The translations under genes were made by a program, and so were the position numbers. A stretch of DNA of 64,000 nt, taken from the NCBI RefSeq assembly GCF_021266465.1, contig NZ_CP089848.1, positions 4,340,001-4,404,000 on the forward strand, written 5' to 3'. Source of the DNA: Paralcaligenes sp. KSB-10 (GTDB lineage: Bacteria > Pseudomonadota > Gammaproteobacteria > Burkholderiales > Burkholderiaceae_B). This document shows, piece by piece, positions 44,900 through 53,304 of the stretch (position 1 is the first letter of the stretch; the number at the start of each line of letters is the position of its first letter). Under the pieces are notes generated by a model, which worked only from the letters and a program-made list of their open reading frames with translations, was not told the origin of the DNA and did no database searches.

Positions 44900-45832
44900 A
44901 TGAAACAACTCTGGATCGAAGATTTCCTGACACTGGTCGAGGCAGGCACTTTTTCCCGTGCCGCGAAGCTGCGCCATGTGACCCAGCCGGCATTTTCCCG
45001 TCGTATACAGCTGCTTGAAGCATGGCTGGGTGTGGAACTGGTCGATCGCAGCATTCAACCCATGCGCCTGACCGCTGTAGCCGAACGGCATGTTCCGGCA
45101 TTTCGCGCACTATTGCGCGACCTCGGCCAGTTGCGCAGCCGCATGCAATCCGAGCATAACGGTTCGGCACGGATCGTACTTGCCACGCAGCACTCCCTGA
45201 CCATGACGCGGCTGCCCGCTTTGCTGGAATTGCTGATCCAGAACCACGGCCCAAGGATCGATTTCAATGTGCGTTCGGAAAACCGCGACGAATGCGTGGC
45301 GCTTTTCATGCGTGGCGAAGCCGACCTGTTGTTGTGCATGGAAGAAAAAGACGATTCCCTGTACAAGCTGGTACCCGAGTCTTTGCGCTTGCCATTCGGG
45401 CAAGAAAAATTGGTGCCGCTGAGCGTGCCCGGAAAGAAGGGAAGGGCATTACATGCGCCGCGAGCCGGAAAGCCGCTTAATCTATTGGCGTTCCCTCCGG
45501 ACAGTTTCCTGGGCCGAGTTATGCATGAGCGGATTTTCAACACATTATTGCATCACCACAATGTTGAAATCGTCCACGAATCGGTTTTTCTGGCCGGGGT
45601 AAAGGAAATGTTGCTGGCCGGCCTGGGCATGGCCTGGCTGCCCGAAAGCCTTGTCGAACGCGAGCTGAAATCCGGGGCTCTGGTCACCTTGACCGCCTTG
45701 GGCGGTGTATTCAAACCCGTCACATTGCAGTTGGGCCTGTATCGCGGCCCCCATTCCAGCTATCCCGAAGCCATGGACCGAATCTGGACAATGTTGAGCA
45801 AATCGAAAGGCCAAGCGGCGATTGCCAATTAG
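44900..45832 (+). CDS. LysR-family transcriptional regulator
   Basis: The 310-residue LysR begins MKQLWIEDFLTLVEAGTFS at 44900. An upstream in-frame ATG at 44870 would add ten residues outside the HTH. The HTH covers residues 1-60 (FSRAAKLRHVTQPAFSRRIQLLE), and the effector domain begins near 90. It is divergent from the desulfhydrase/sulfo-lyase gene, with a TTATC-N9-GATAA site in between, so it probably controls that gene and the racemase. Similar LysRs are found next to cuyA-like genes (family knowledge, not shown here). Confidence 0.92.
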   Translation: MKQLWIEDFLTLVEAGTFSRAAKLRHVTQPAFSRRIQLLEAWLGVELVDRSIQPMRLTAVAERHVPAFRALLRDLGQLRSRMQSEHNGSARIVLATQHSLTMTRLPALLELLIQNHGPRIDFNVRSENRDECVALFMRGEADLLLCMEEKDDSLYKLVPESLRLPFGQEKLVPLSVPGKKGRALHAPRAGKPLNLLAFPPDSFLGRVMHERIFNTLLHHHNVEIVHESVFLAGVKEMLLAGLGMAWLPESLVERELKSGALVTLTALGGVFKPVTLQLGLYRGPHSSYPEAMDRIWTMLSKSKGQAAIAN

Positions 45833-45940
45833 GTTTGACTTGAACAGAATGGCCAAGGCAATGGCGTCAATAACACGCGGCAGATACGCGGGCGATATGC
45901 GCAATAGCTGCGCGAGACAAGGCTTGCCCGTTGCTCCAGA

Positions 45941-47455
45941 CTAGTTTTCTGGAATTATGGGCAAGGTACGATGCACGGTGCCGCCTAGTGCGTCGACCGC
46001 CACGATCACGGGCATGTTGTGAACTTCGAATTCGTAGATGGCTTCCATGCCCAGGTCATCGAATGCAACGACGCGGGCGGAACGCACAGCCTTTGAAATT
46101 AGATACGCGGCACCACCCACCGCCGTTAAGTAGGCTGATTTGGCGTGCTTTATGGCCGCAATAGCTGTTGCGCCGCGCTCGGCTTTTCCTATGGTCGCCA
46201 GCAGCCCGGTTTTCTCGAGCAGCGCGGGCATGAATTTATCCATGCGGGTGGCGGTGGTGGGGCCGGCCGGGCCAACCGCTTCGTTGCCAACCGGATCGAC
46301 AGGGCCTGTGTAGTAGATGGCCCGATTGCGCAGATCGACAGGCAGAGGAAGGTTTTTCTCAAGCAGATCGGCAAGACGTTTGTGCGCGGCATCGCGCGCG
46401 GTCAGCAATGTACCTGAAAGCATCAGCGCATCACCGGCGCGCCAGCTTGCTACTTGTGCCTGAGTCAATGTATTCAGGTTCACAGACTTGCCGTTCTGCA
46501 TTGGCAGCGCATCGGGCACGTCATCCCAGAGCGCCGGGTCGGGGGGAGTGAAGGTGGCGGGCCCCGATCCGGTCAATAAAAAGGAGGTGAAGCGGGTGGC
46601 TGCGCAGTTGGGCACAATCGCCACCGGAAGCAGCGCCGCATGAGAGGGCGCTTGCTCTATTTTTATATCAAGTACCGTTGTCAGCCCCCCCAGTCCCTGG
46701 GCTCCAATACCCAGGGCATTGATGCGTTCGAAGAGTTCGAGCCGCAGCGAATCCACATTGTTTTTAGGTTCGTGTTGCCGCAGTTCGTGCATATTTATCG
46801 GGGCGAATAAAGACCGTTTGGCCATGAACATGGCCTGTTCCGGACTGCCGCCTATGCCAACGCCAAGAACTCCCGGCGGGCACCACCCGGCTCCCATTCC
46901 AGGCAATTGATTGACTATCCAGTCGGAAATCGAATCGCTGGGATTGAGCATGGCGTAACGCGCCTTGACATCGCCGCCGCCGCCTTTGGCGGCTACAAGC
47001 ACTTCCAGCGTATTGCCTTCCACCAGCTCTGTGTGAACGATGGCCGGTGTATTGTTGCCGGTGTTGATCCGGCTACCCAATGGCCCATGGATCATGGACG
47101 CCCGCAAGGGATTGGCCGCGCAGGTATAGGCTTCGGCCACCGCCTGATTGGCCAGTGCCTGCAGGCTGCGTGTGCCGCCGGTGTGGCCGGTGTCTTGAAT
47201 GCGCGCGTCCATGCCCATCCGGAAGAATACATGAGTCACGCCTGTATCTTGGCAGATCGGACGATGGGCGTGGGCGCAGAGTTTGCTGTTGATGAGCAAT
47301 TGGAGCAGAGCGTTTCGGGCCGGCGCGTGCGTTTCCGATTTATATGCCTGTTTAATGGCAAGGAGGAAATCGGTGGGGTGATAGTAGCTGACGTACTGCA
47401 GTGCGTCAGCAATGCTTTTGATCACATCGTCGGCTTTTATGCTTTGTGTAGCCAT
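45941..47455 (-). CDS. Class I fumarate hydratase (iron-sulfur, alpha+beta in one chain)
   Basis: The 504-residue protein joins the alpha and beta parts of a class I (FeS) fumarase/tartrate dehydratase. The cluster cysteines are visible in ICQDTGVTHVFF, GWCPPGVLGVGIGG and VPNCAA. The C-terminal beta part has AVGPAGPTTATRMDKF and ends near GGTVHRTLP. It interconverts fumarate and malate (or a tartrate-like acid) in the cytoplasm and is oxygen-sensitive. It is the last gene of a leftward operon with a Bug receptor and a fumarase/aspartase-superfamily lyase, so it may take up fumarate released by that lyase. Confidence 0.92.
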   Translation of the reverse strand: MATQSIKADDVIKSIADALQYVSYYHPTDFLLAIKQAYKSETHAPARNALLQLLINSKLCAHAHRPICQDTGVTHVFFRMGMDARIQDTGHTGGTRSLQALANQAVAEAYTCAANPLRASMIHGPLGSRINTGNNTPAIVHTELVEGNTLEVLVAAKGGGGDVKARYAMLNPSDSISDWIVNQLPGMGAGWCPPGVLGVGIGGSPEQAMFMAKRSLFAPINMHELRQHEPKNNVDSLRLELFERINALGIGAQGLGGLTTVLDIKIEQAPSHAALLPVAIVPNCAATRFTSFLLTGSGPATFTPPDPALWDDVPDALPMQNGKSVNLNTLTQAQVASWRAGDALMLSGTLLTARDAAHKRLADLLEKNLPLPVDLRNRAIYYTGPVDPVGNEAVGPAGPTTATRMDKFMPALLEKTGLLATIGKAERGATAIAAIKHAKSAYLTAVGGAAYLISKAVRSARVVAFDDLGMEAIYEFEVHNMPVIVAVDALGGTVHRTLPIIPEN

Positions 47456-47485
47456 GTTATATGAGGCCGTCAGGGTGAGGCATTT

Positions 47486-48466
47486 CTATTTAAGGCTGAT
47501 GCCGGCTTTCTTGATGACTTCCGCCCAGCGCGCGCCTTCGTCAATAGTGAATTGCTGGAAAGCCTTGGGTGCATAGTCGGCGTCCGGGAGCAGGAGTATG
47601 CCCTGGTCGGCCATCTTCTGAGTAAAGCTCTTGTCTTGCATCGCACGTCCATAGGCTTGGTATAGCGTTTGTATTACCTTGTCGGGAGTGCCTTTGGGTG
47701 CATACAAGCCATACCATGTGGATACCTGGAAGCCAGGGATGGCACTTTCCTTTAGTGTGGGGACGTTGGGGAACTGCTCCATGCGATTGGCAGCCGTCAA
47801 GGCCAGAGCGCGTACCTTCTTCCCTTGGGTCTGGGGCAGTGCCGTGTTTGTCTGGTCGAACATGGCATCCACCTGGCCGCCGATAAGGTCATTGAGCGCC
47901 GGCCCCGCTCCCTTATACGCAATGGGTTGAATCTGTATCCCGGCTTTGCTGGCGAACATGGCGGCTACCAGATGCGAGGTGGAGCCCACACCGGCGTTGC
48001 CGAAATTGAGCCGCTCAGGGTTTTTCTTGCCGAAGGCAATCAGCCCGTCGACGGTTTTATAGGGCGATTTTTCGCCGACGAGCAAGACTAAAGGCGTATC
48101 CGGAAAGCGAAAGACTGCTTCGAAGTCTTTGGTGGGGCTGTAGGGCAGTTTGGGGTACAGGGACGGTGCGGCAGCCATGTAACCGATGTGGCCCACCAGA
48201 AAGGTATAGCCGTCGGGCTCCGCCCGCGATGCTTTGGCGGCGCCTATGGTGCCTCCGGCGCCAGGCACATTCTCCACCAATATGGTTTCCTTGAGTTCCT
48301 GCGATACCTTGTTGGCGATATTACGCGCCATGGCGTCGGTAGGGCCTCCAGCGGAAAATGGAACAATCCATGTAATGGCGTGGTTTGGATAGTTTTCCGC
48401 CGCGTGGACGGCAAAAATCGGATTAAGCAATATCGTGGCGGCTACAGCCGCAATTCGTTTTTTCAT
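47486..48466 (-). CDS. Bug/TctC-family substrate-binding protein
   Basis: The 326-residue receptor has a Sec signal peptide (MKKRIAAVAATILLNPIFAVHA) and the Bug landmarks NHAITWIVPFSAGGPTDAMA, ENVPGAGGTIGAAKA and STWYGLYAPKGTP. The start at 48466 is chosen over an in-frame upstream ATG at 48505. It lies between the lyase and fumarase genes, with gaps of 42 and 30 bases, so it probably binds the substrate of the lyase. There are no TctAB subunits nearby. Confidence 0.93.
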   Translation of the reverse strand: MKKRIAAVAATILLNPIFAVHAAENYPNHAITWIVPFSAGGPTDAMARNIANKVSQELKETILVENVPGAGGTIGAAKASRAEPDGYTFLVGHIGYMAAAPSLYPKLPYSPTKDFEAVFRFPDTPLVLLVGEKSPYKTVDGLIAFGKKNPERLNFGNAGVGSTSHLVAAMFASKAGIQIQPIAYKGAGPALNDLIGGQVDAMFDQTNTALPQTQGKKVRALALTAANRMEQFPNVPTLKESAIPGFQVSTWYGLYAPKGTPDKVIQTLYQAYGRAMQDKSFTQKMADQGILLLPDADYAPKAFQQFTIDEGARWAEVIKKAGISLK

Positions 48467-48508
48467 GGTTGTCTTCCTCGTCTTTTGGCAGGTGTATGAA
48501 TGCAATGC

Positions 48509-49855
48509 TCAGGGGCGGTCGAAGTTGCGCATTCTGTCGACCATTTGTGGTGCGCAACCCAGGTAATTCAATGGGTTGCACAAATCCTCGATACTTTTTT
48601 TGTCCATCCGCGAGGAAATGGCCGGTTCGTCGCAGAGGACGTCGGATAGCTGAAGGCCTGTCTTGGCGGCCTTGCGGCAGGCGTCGTACACCACATCGTG
48701 CGCCGTCTGGCGGCCGATGTGCGGTGCCAGGCCCATCATTACCGCTTCGGCGACAATCAGGCCGCCAGACAGATCCAGGTTGCTGCGCATGCGCGCGGCA
48801 TCAACCTCCAGGCCGCCCAGCATGAATTTCGCTTGATGCAATGAACCGGCTGTGAGTACGAAGGCTTCGGGAATCGTCGACCATTCAATGTGCCAGGGCC
48901 CCGTCGCACGCTCAAAGTCGTGCAACATGGCATCCAGAGCCAGTCCGGCATGCTGGCGCACGGTTCTGGATGCACTCCACATAAGTTCGCATGAAATCGG
49001 ATTGCGTTTCTGCGGCATGGTGCTGGATGCTCCACGGCCTTTTACAAACGGCTCGAATGCTTCGCCAAGCTCGTTGGTCATCATCAGCATCACGTCCAAT
49101 GCGATTTTTCCCAGTGTCGCGGTTATCAGGCCAAGGAATTGCACTGCTTCGGCCAGGCCGTCGCGTGCGACATGCCAGGTGACGGGGGTCGCACCCAGTT
49201 TGAGTTCGGCCATAAGGGCCGCGTGCACAGCTAACCCCTGATTTCCCAAAGAGGCCAGCGTGCCTGCGGCACCGCCGAATTGGCCGACCAGTACGCGCGG
49301 CCTGAGCTGGGCCAGTCGTTCGCGATGGCGGCGAATCATCAACAGCCACACGGCGGCTTTGTAGCCAAAAGTAATGGGCAAGGCATGTTGCAGATGTGTG
49401 CGGCCGGCCATCGGCGTGTCGCGGTAATGCCCGGCCAAGCCGTCGAGCAAGTCATCGAGCTCGGCCAAATCGGCGTCGATCAGGGCAAGTGCGTCGCGGA
49501 TTTGCAGCACGGTGGCGGTATCCATGATGTCTTGCGTTGTTGCGCCCCAATGCAGATATTCGCCTTCGGAGCCGCAAATTTTCGAGAGCTGGTGTACCAG
49601 CGGCAGGATGGGGTAGCCGACGATTTCGGTTTCTTCCTTGAGCAATTTCATGTCGATCTTCGCGGCGTCGGCGCGCGATGCGATTGCCGTGGCCGCGGCC
49701 TGGGGTATTACGCCCAGCCGTCCTTGTACGGTGGCGAGAGCGACTTCAGTCTCGATGTATCGTTGTATGGTGGCATGGTCGTCGAATACGGAACGCATGG
49801 CCGGGGTGCCGAACATATCTTTGAAAATGGCGGAGTCGAGAACGGAAACAGGCAT
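48509..49855 (-). CDS. Fumarase/aspartase-superfamily lyase (CMLE/adenylosuccinate lyase-like)
   Basis: The 448-residue protein carries the superfamily signature GASSTMPQKRNP (about residues 275-286), the HWGATTQDIMDT block (about 101-112, with the catalytic His region) and GRTHLQHA (about 153-160). By layout it is closest to 3-carboxy-cis,cis-muconate cycloisomerases and adenylosuccinate/EDDS-type lyases. Most members split a C-N bond and release fumarate. Its operon partner is a fumarase, which supports fumarate release here. The exact substrate, such as an N-substituted aspartate, is inferred. The operon is divergent from the GntR gene at 50029. Confidence 0.92.
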   Translation of the reverse strand: MPVSVLDSAIFKDMFGTPAMRSVFDDHATIQRYIETEVALATVQGRLGVIPQAAATAIASRADAAKIDMKLLKEETEIVGYPILPLVHQLSKICGSEGEYLHWGATTQDIMDTATVLQIRDALALIDADLAELDDLLDGLAGHYRDTPMAGRTHLQHALPITFGYKAAVWLLMIRRHRERLAQLRPRVLVGQFGGAAGTLASLGNQGLAVHAALMAELKLGATPVTWHVARDGLAEAVQFLGLITATLGKIALDVMLMMTNELGEAFEPFVKGRGASSTMPQKRNPISCELMWSASRTVRQHAGLALDAMLHDFERATGPWHIEWSTIPEAFVLTAGSLHQAKFMLGGLEVDAARMRSNLDLSGGLIVAEAVMMGLAPHIGRQTAHDVVYDACRKAAKTGLQLSDVLCDEPAISSRMDKKSIEDLCNPLNYLGCAPQMVDRMRNFDRP

Positions 49856-49901
49856 TATTAATGTACGCTCAAATAAAGTTGTACGAACATATTATGGCCG
49901 T

Positions 49902-49929
49902 CGAAATAATCTGTCAATCAATTATTTCG
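49902..49929. promoter_or_regulatory. Dyad in divergent lyase/GntR promoter region
   Basis: CGAAATAAT at 49902-49910 and ATTATTTCG at 49921-49929 form a perfect 9-base inverted repeat with a 10-base spacer. It lies between the starts of the lyase operon and the GntR gene. A second element, GTACG repeated at 49863 and 49881, lies closer to the lyase start. Either could be the GntR operator. Confidence 0.5.
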
Positions 49930-50028
49930 GTGTGATTGTCCGTTGCCGTCTTCATGAGATTTCCGTTCGCCGCTGGATTGGGCGGGCGGAGACGTTAGAA
50001 TTGACGCAACTTCCTTCAGCCTTATGAC

Positions 50029-50751
50029 ATGACAGCCATCCGCTACACAAAAATCTCCGAAATTCTGGCGCGCCGCATCGCCGAGCAGCGGTATCCCGTT
50101 GGGTCTGTGATGCCCACGGAAAAAGAACTGGTTGAAGAGTTTGATGCAAGCCGCCACACAGTGCGCGCGGCATTGCGCCAGCTGCAGGATTTGCGTTTGA
50201 TTTCTCGTCGGCGTGGCAGTGGAACGATTGTCGAGTCCATGTCGCCCAGTACCGGTTTTAGCCAGTCCTTGTCCTCTCTTGACGATTTGATCCAACTGGC
50301 GGCAAGTACCCCGCGCCAGTTGCAGAAGGTTCAGGAAATCGTGGCGGATATCGAACTGGCCAGCGAGTTGGGCGTCGGCCCCGGCACGCGGTGGCTCAAG
50401 TTCACCTCAGTGCGTGCGGGCGCCGATGATATGCCGATAGTCTGGACAGATGTGTATGTTGATGCTCGCTATGGCGAGATCAGGAAATTTGTGAAGGCAA
50501 ATCCGGATCGCCTGATTTCCGAGCTGATAGAAGCTCATTACGGGCGACGAATAGTCACGGTTGAGCAAGGCATAACAGCCTGCCGTTTGCCTTCGCCTGT
50601 GGCCAGGATGCTGCGCGCGGAGACCGGTTCGCCGGGCTTGTCGATTTTGCGACAGTATCGCGACCAGGGTGGCACACTGCTCGAGGTGTCTACGTCCTTC
50701 TACCCGGCGGGACGTTATAAATTCTCGACCACCCTGGTTAGAGAAAAATAG
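50029..50751 (+). CDS. GntR-family regulator with UTRA domain (HutC subfamily)
   Basis: The 240-residue regulator has an N-terminal GntR winged helix (RIAEQRYPVGSVMPTE, DASRHTVRAALRQLQDLRLISRRRGSG; key DASRHTVRAAL) and a UTRA effector domain from about residue 95 to the end. It is divergent from the lyase-Bug-fumarase operon, with a perfect dyad in the gap, and convergent with the aminotransferase gene 4 bases away. It probably represses the lyase operon until the substrate or an intermediate binds the UTRA domain. Confidence 0.93.
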   Translation: MTAIRYTKISEILARRIAEQRYPVGSVMPTEKELVEEFDASRHTVRAALRQLQDLRLISRRRGSGTIVESMSPSTGFSQSLSSLDDLIQLAASTPRQLQKVQEIVADIELASELGVGPGTRWLKFTSVRAGADDMPIVWTDVYVDARYGEIRKFVKANPDRLISELIEAHYGRRIVTVEQGITACRLPSPVARMLRAETGSPGLSILRQYRDQGGTLLEVSTSFYPAGRYKFSTTLVREK

Positions 50752-50755
50752 CCGC

Positions 50756-51883
50756 CTAGACGATCTCGTCCAGGGCCTTTGCCAGGCGTGCCGTTGTGCG
50801 CTCGATGTTGTGCAGCTTGTCCAGGCCGAACAGCCCGATACGAAATGTCTTGAAATCGGCGGGTTCGTCGCATTGCAGCGGTACGCCCGCGGCGGCCTGC
50901 AAACCCGCCTGTGTGAATTTTTTGGCGGAGTGTATGCCTTCGTCGTCGGTATAGCTGACGACGACGCCGGGCGCTTCAAAGCCCTTTGCCGCGACGCTCT
51001 TGAAGCCTTTCCCGGCCAGCAGCGCGCGTACTTTGTCGCCGAGCTGCTGCTGTTCCGCGCGAACCTTGTCGAAGCCATACGCTTGCGTCTCGGCCATGAC
51101 GTTGCGCAGGACGGTGAGGGCATCGGTGGGCATGGTGGCGTGGTAGGCAAAGCCGCCTTGCTCGTAGGCTTCCATGATCTGCATCCATTTGCGCAAATCG
51201 CAGGCAAAGCTGGTGCTGACGGTCGAGTCGATTCTTTCCCGCGCCAGGGCGCTTAGCATTACCAGCGCGCAACACGCCGAGGCGCTCCAGCCTTTTTGCG
51301 GCGCGCTGATCAGCACATCCACCCCAATCGCCTGCATGTCGACCCAGAGGGCTCCGGACGCGATGCAGTCCAGCACAAAGAGCCCCCCTTCGGCATGCAC
51401 GGCGTCGGCGACTTTTCGCATATAGGCGTCGGGCAGCAATATTCCGGAGGCGGTTTCGACATGAGGGGCGAACACGACATCGGGTTTGTTTGCCTTGATC
51501 GCGGCGAGCACCTCTTCGATAGGAGGGGGCGCGAACGCCGCTTGCCTGCCGTTTTCGGCCGGGCGTGCTTTGAGCACAGTGGTGGCCGAAGGTATGCCGC
51601 CCATGTCGAAAATCTGGCTCCAGCGGAAACTGAACCATCCGGTGCGGATAACAAGGCATCGCTTGTTTGTGGCAAATTGCCGCGCCACCGCTTCCATGCC
51701 GAAGGTGCCGCTGCCGGGCACCACAATGGCCGACTGCGCGTTGTAGACGCGTTTCAATGTTTTGGAGATGTCTTTCATTACGTCTTGAAAAACATGCGAC
51801 ATATGATTTATTGCACGGTCGGTGTAGACCACGGAATATTCCAGAAGTCCGTCGGGATCGATATTGGGCAGTAGGCTAGGCAA
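50756..51883 (-). CDS. Class V aminotransferase (alanine-glyoxylate / serine-pyruvate type)
   Basis: The 375-residue PLP enzyme has the class V fold. GSGTFGMEAVARQ forms the phosphate-binding loop, DCIASGALWVDMQAIGVDVL includes the Asp that contacts the pyridine nitrogen, and SAPQKGWSA contains the PLP lysine (about residue 200). Close relatives use glyoxylate, pyruvate or 2-aminoethylphosphonate. Start is a TTG at 51883 with AGGAG 7 bases before; no ATG fits. It may belong to the neighbouring lyase/fumarase pathway, but it has its own promoter region. Confidence 0.91.
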   Translation of the reverse strand: MPSLLPNIDPDGLLEYSVVYTDRAINHMSHVFQDVMKDISKTLKRVYNAQSAIVVPGSGTFGMEAVARQFATNKRCLVIRTGWFSFRWSQIFDMGGIPSATTVLKARPAENGRQAAFAPPPIEEVLAAIKANKPDVVFAPHVETASGILLPDAYMRKVADAVHAEGGLFVLDCIASGALWVDMQAIGVDVLISAPQKGWSASACCALVMLSALARERIDSTVSTSFACDLRKWMQIMEAYEQGGFAYHATMPTDALTVLRNVMAETQAYGFDKVRAEQQQLGDKVRALLAGKGFKSVAAKGFEAPGVVVSYTDDEGIHSAKKFTQAGLQAAAGVPLQCDEPADFKTFRIGLFGLDKLHNIERTTARLAKALDEIV

Positions 51884-52080
51884 GTTTCTTCTCCTGGAGG
51901 AAAGAATGGGATCGGCACGGTCAATTCAAGGTGAAAGACCAGGAGCATTTCGCTCTCCCAAAGCAATGTCGACCTCGGTGTACTTCTGGCCTGATTTTAG
52001 ACCATTGTGGTCGAATGATAGGCAAATCCGGCTTGACCGTATAATTTTCCTCTAAACAAATTTGGTAGCGCCAGGTTCGT

Positions 52081-53235
52081 ATGCCGCAGCAATCCACCAC
52101 TCCCGCTTTTCTTACTCAACTGCAGGCGCGCCATCTCTGGTTGCGCGCTCAAAGGCTCGACACTGTAGCGCCGTTCGGCAACGGTGCGAAAGCCACTCTG
52201 GCGGCGATTGAGCATTTGGGTTATGTGCAGATCGACACCATCAATGTGATCGAACGCAGCCATCACCATATTCTGTGGACGCGAATTCCGTCCTATCAGC
52301 GCCGCCACTTGCACCAGGCGCAGACTGTCGACAAGACCATTTTCGAGTACTGGACGCATGCCCTGTCTTATGTCCCAACCCGCGATCTGAAGTTTTTCGT
52401 GGCCGATATGAAGCTCCATCAAAAGTCGCCGAAAAGCTGGTACAGCTCTGTGACTCAAGGTGATCTTCGCAAGGTTCTTACTCGTATTCGGAGTGAGGGC
52501 GCATTGTCGATACGCGATATCAGCGACGATACGCTGGTTGAGAAAGACCACGCGTGGGCAAGCCGCAAGCCTTCGAAGCGGGCTCTGCAGTTCGCTTTCT
52601 ACGCGGGCAAGCTGGCTGTCAGCGAGCGCGTCGGCATGTTGAAAACGTACGAGCTCATGGACCGGCACTTCCAGTGGGACAGCCCGCCCAAAAGCGCTTC
52701 GGAGAGCCAAACCATTGAATACTTGCTCGACAGGGCGCTTAGATCGCAAGGGATCGCAAGCCTGGACTCAATCTGCCACTTGAATGCGAAACGCAAGCCT
52801 CTTGTCCGACGTGCCATTGAAACCCGCCTGCGCCGCGGGCTTCTGGTTCCTGTGGCCGTCGAGGGCGCGGGCAGGCTGGAGCATTGGGCTTGCCCGGAAA
52901 TGCTGGCCGACATCCCAGAGGCGGTCGAAGGCATACATGTGCTTTCGCCGTTCGATCCGCTGGTAATCCAGCGCAAGAGGCTGGATTTGTTCTTCGGCTA
53001 CAAGCATGTGTTCGAGGCCTATGTGCCCAAGGAAAAACGCATCTACGGGTATATGGGCCTGCCTGTGCTGGTCGACGGAGAAATCGTTGCGGTGGTTGAT
53101 CTGAAGGCCGACCGCGAGCGCCGCAAGCTGCTGCTGCAGCAATGGAGCTGGGTAGGCCAAGGCAAGGCATCCCGGCATAAAAAGCGGATCGAGGAAAAAC
53201 TCCACGAGTTTGAACGGTTCCAGTTTGCGCCCTGA
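52081..53235 (+). CDS. YcaQ-family DNA glycosylase (HTH_42)
   Basis: The 384-residue protein matches the YcaQ/AlkZ-related winged-helix glycosylases that unhook interstrand crosslinks or remove bulky alkyl adducts. The catalytic Gln-x-Asp motif is present as YVQIDTIN (Gln50, Asp52). The winged-helix repeats follow, and the late VLSPFDPLVIQRKRLDLFFGYKHVFEAYVPKEKR stretch (short: SPFDPLVIQR, FEAYVPKEKR) is typical. It acts on chromosomal DNA. The gene precedes an SOS-box-controlled radical SAM gene by 69 bases, so the region groups two DNA-damage functions. It could be read from its own promoter, since the LexA box lies after it. Confidence 0.92.
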   Translation: MPQQSTTPAFLTQLQARHLWLRAQRLDTVAPFGNGAKATLAAIEHLGYVQIDTINVIERSHHHILWTRIPSYQRRHLHQAQTVDKTIFEYWTHALSYVPTRDLKFFVADMKLHQKSPKSWYSSVTQGDLRKVLTRIRSEGALSIRDISDDTLVEKDHAWASRKPSKRALQFAFYAGKLAVSERVGMLKTYELMDRHFQWDSPPKSASESQTIEYLLDRALRSQGIASLDSICHLNAKRKPLVRRAIETRLRRGLLVPVAVEGAGRLEHWACPEMLADIPEAVEGIHVLSPFDPLVIQRKRLDLFFGYKHVFEAYVPKEKRIYGYMGLPVLVDGEIVAVVDLKADRERRKLLLQQWSWVGQGKASRHKKRIEEKLHEFERFQFAP

Positions 53236-53267
53236 ACGGGAAGTGCATGGGCAAGGCGATCGATATA

Positions 53268-53287
53268 TACTGTGTAAATATACAGTA
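53268..53287. promoter_or_regulatory. LexA (SOS) box
   Basis: The 20-base element is TACTGT-GTAAATAT-ACAGTA, which matches the CTGT-N8-ACAG LexA consensus with both half-sites perfect plus flanking TA on each side. It ends 17 bases before the ATG at 53305, so LexA would block transcription of the radical SAM gene in undamaged cells. Confidence 0.9.
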
Positions 53288-53304
53288 TATATTGGGGCTT
53301 TCCT

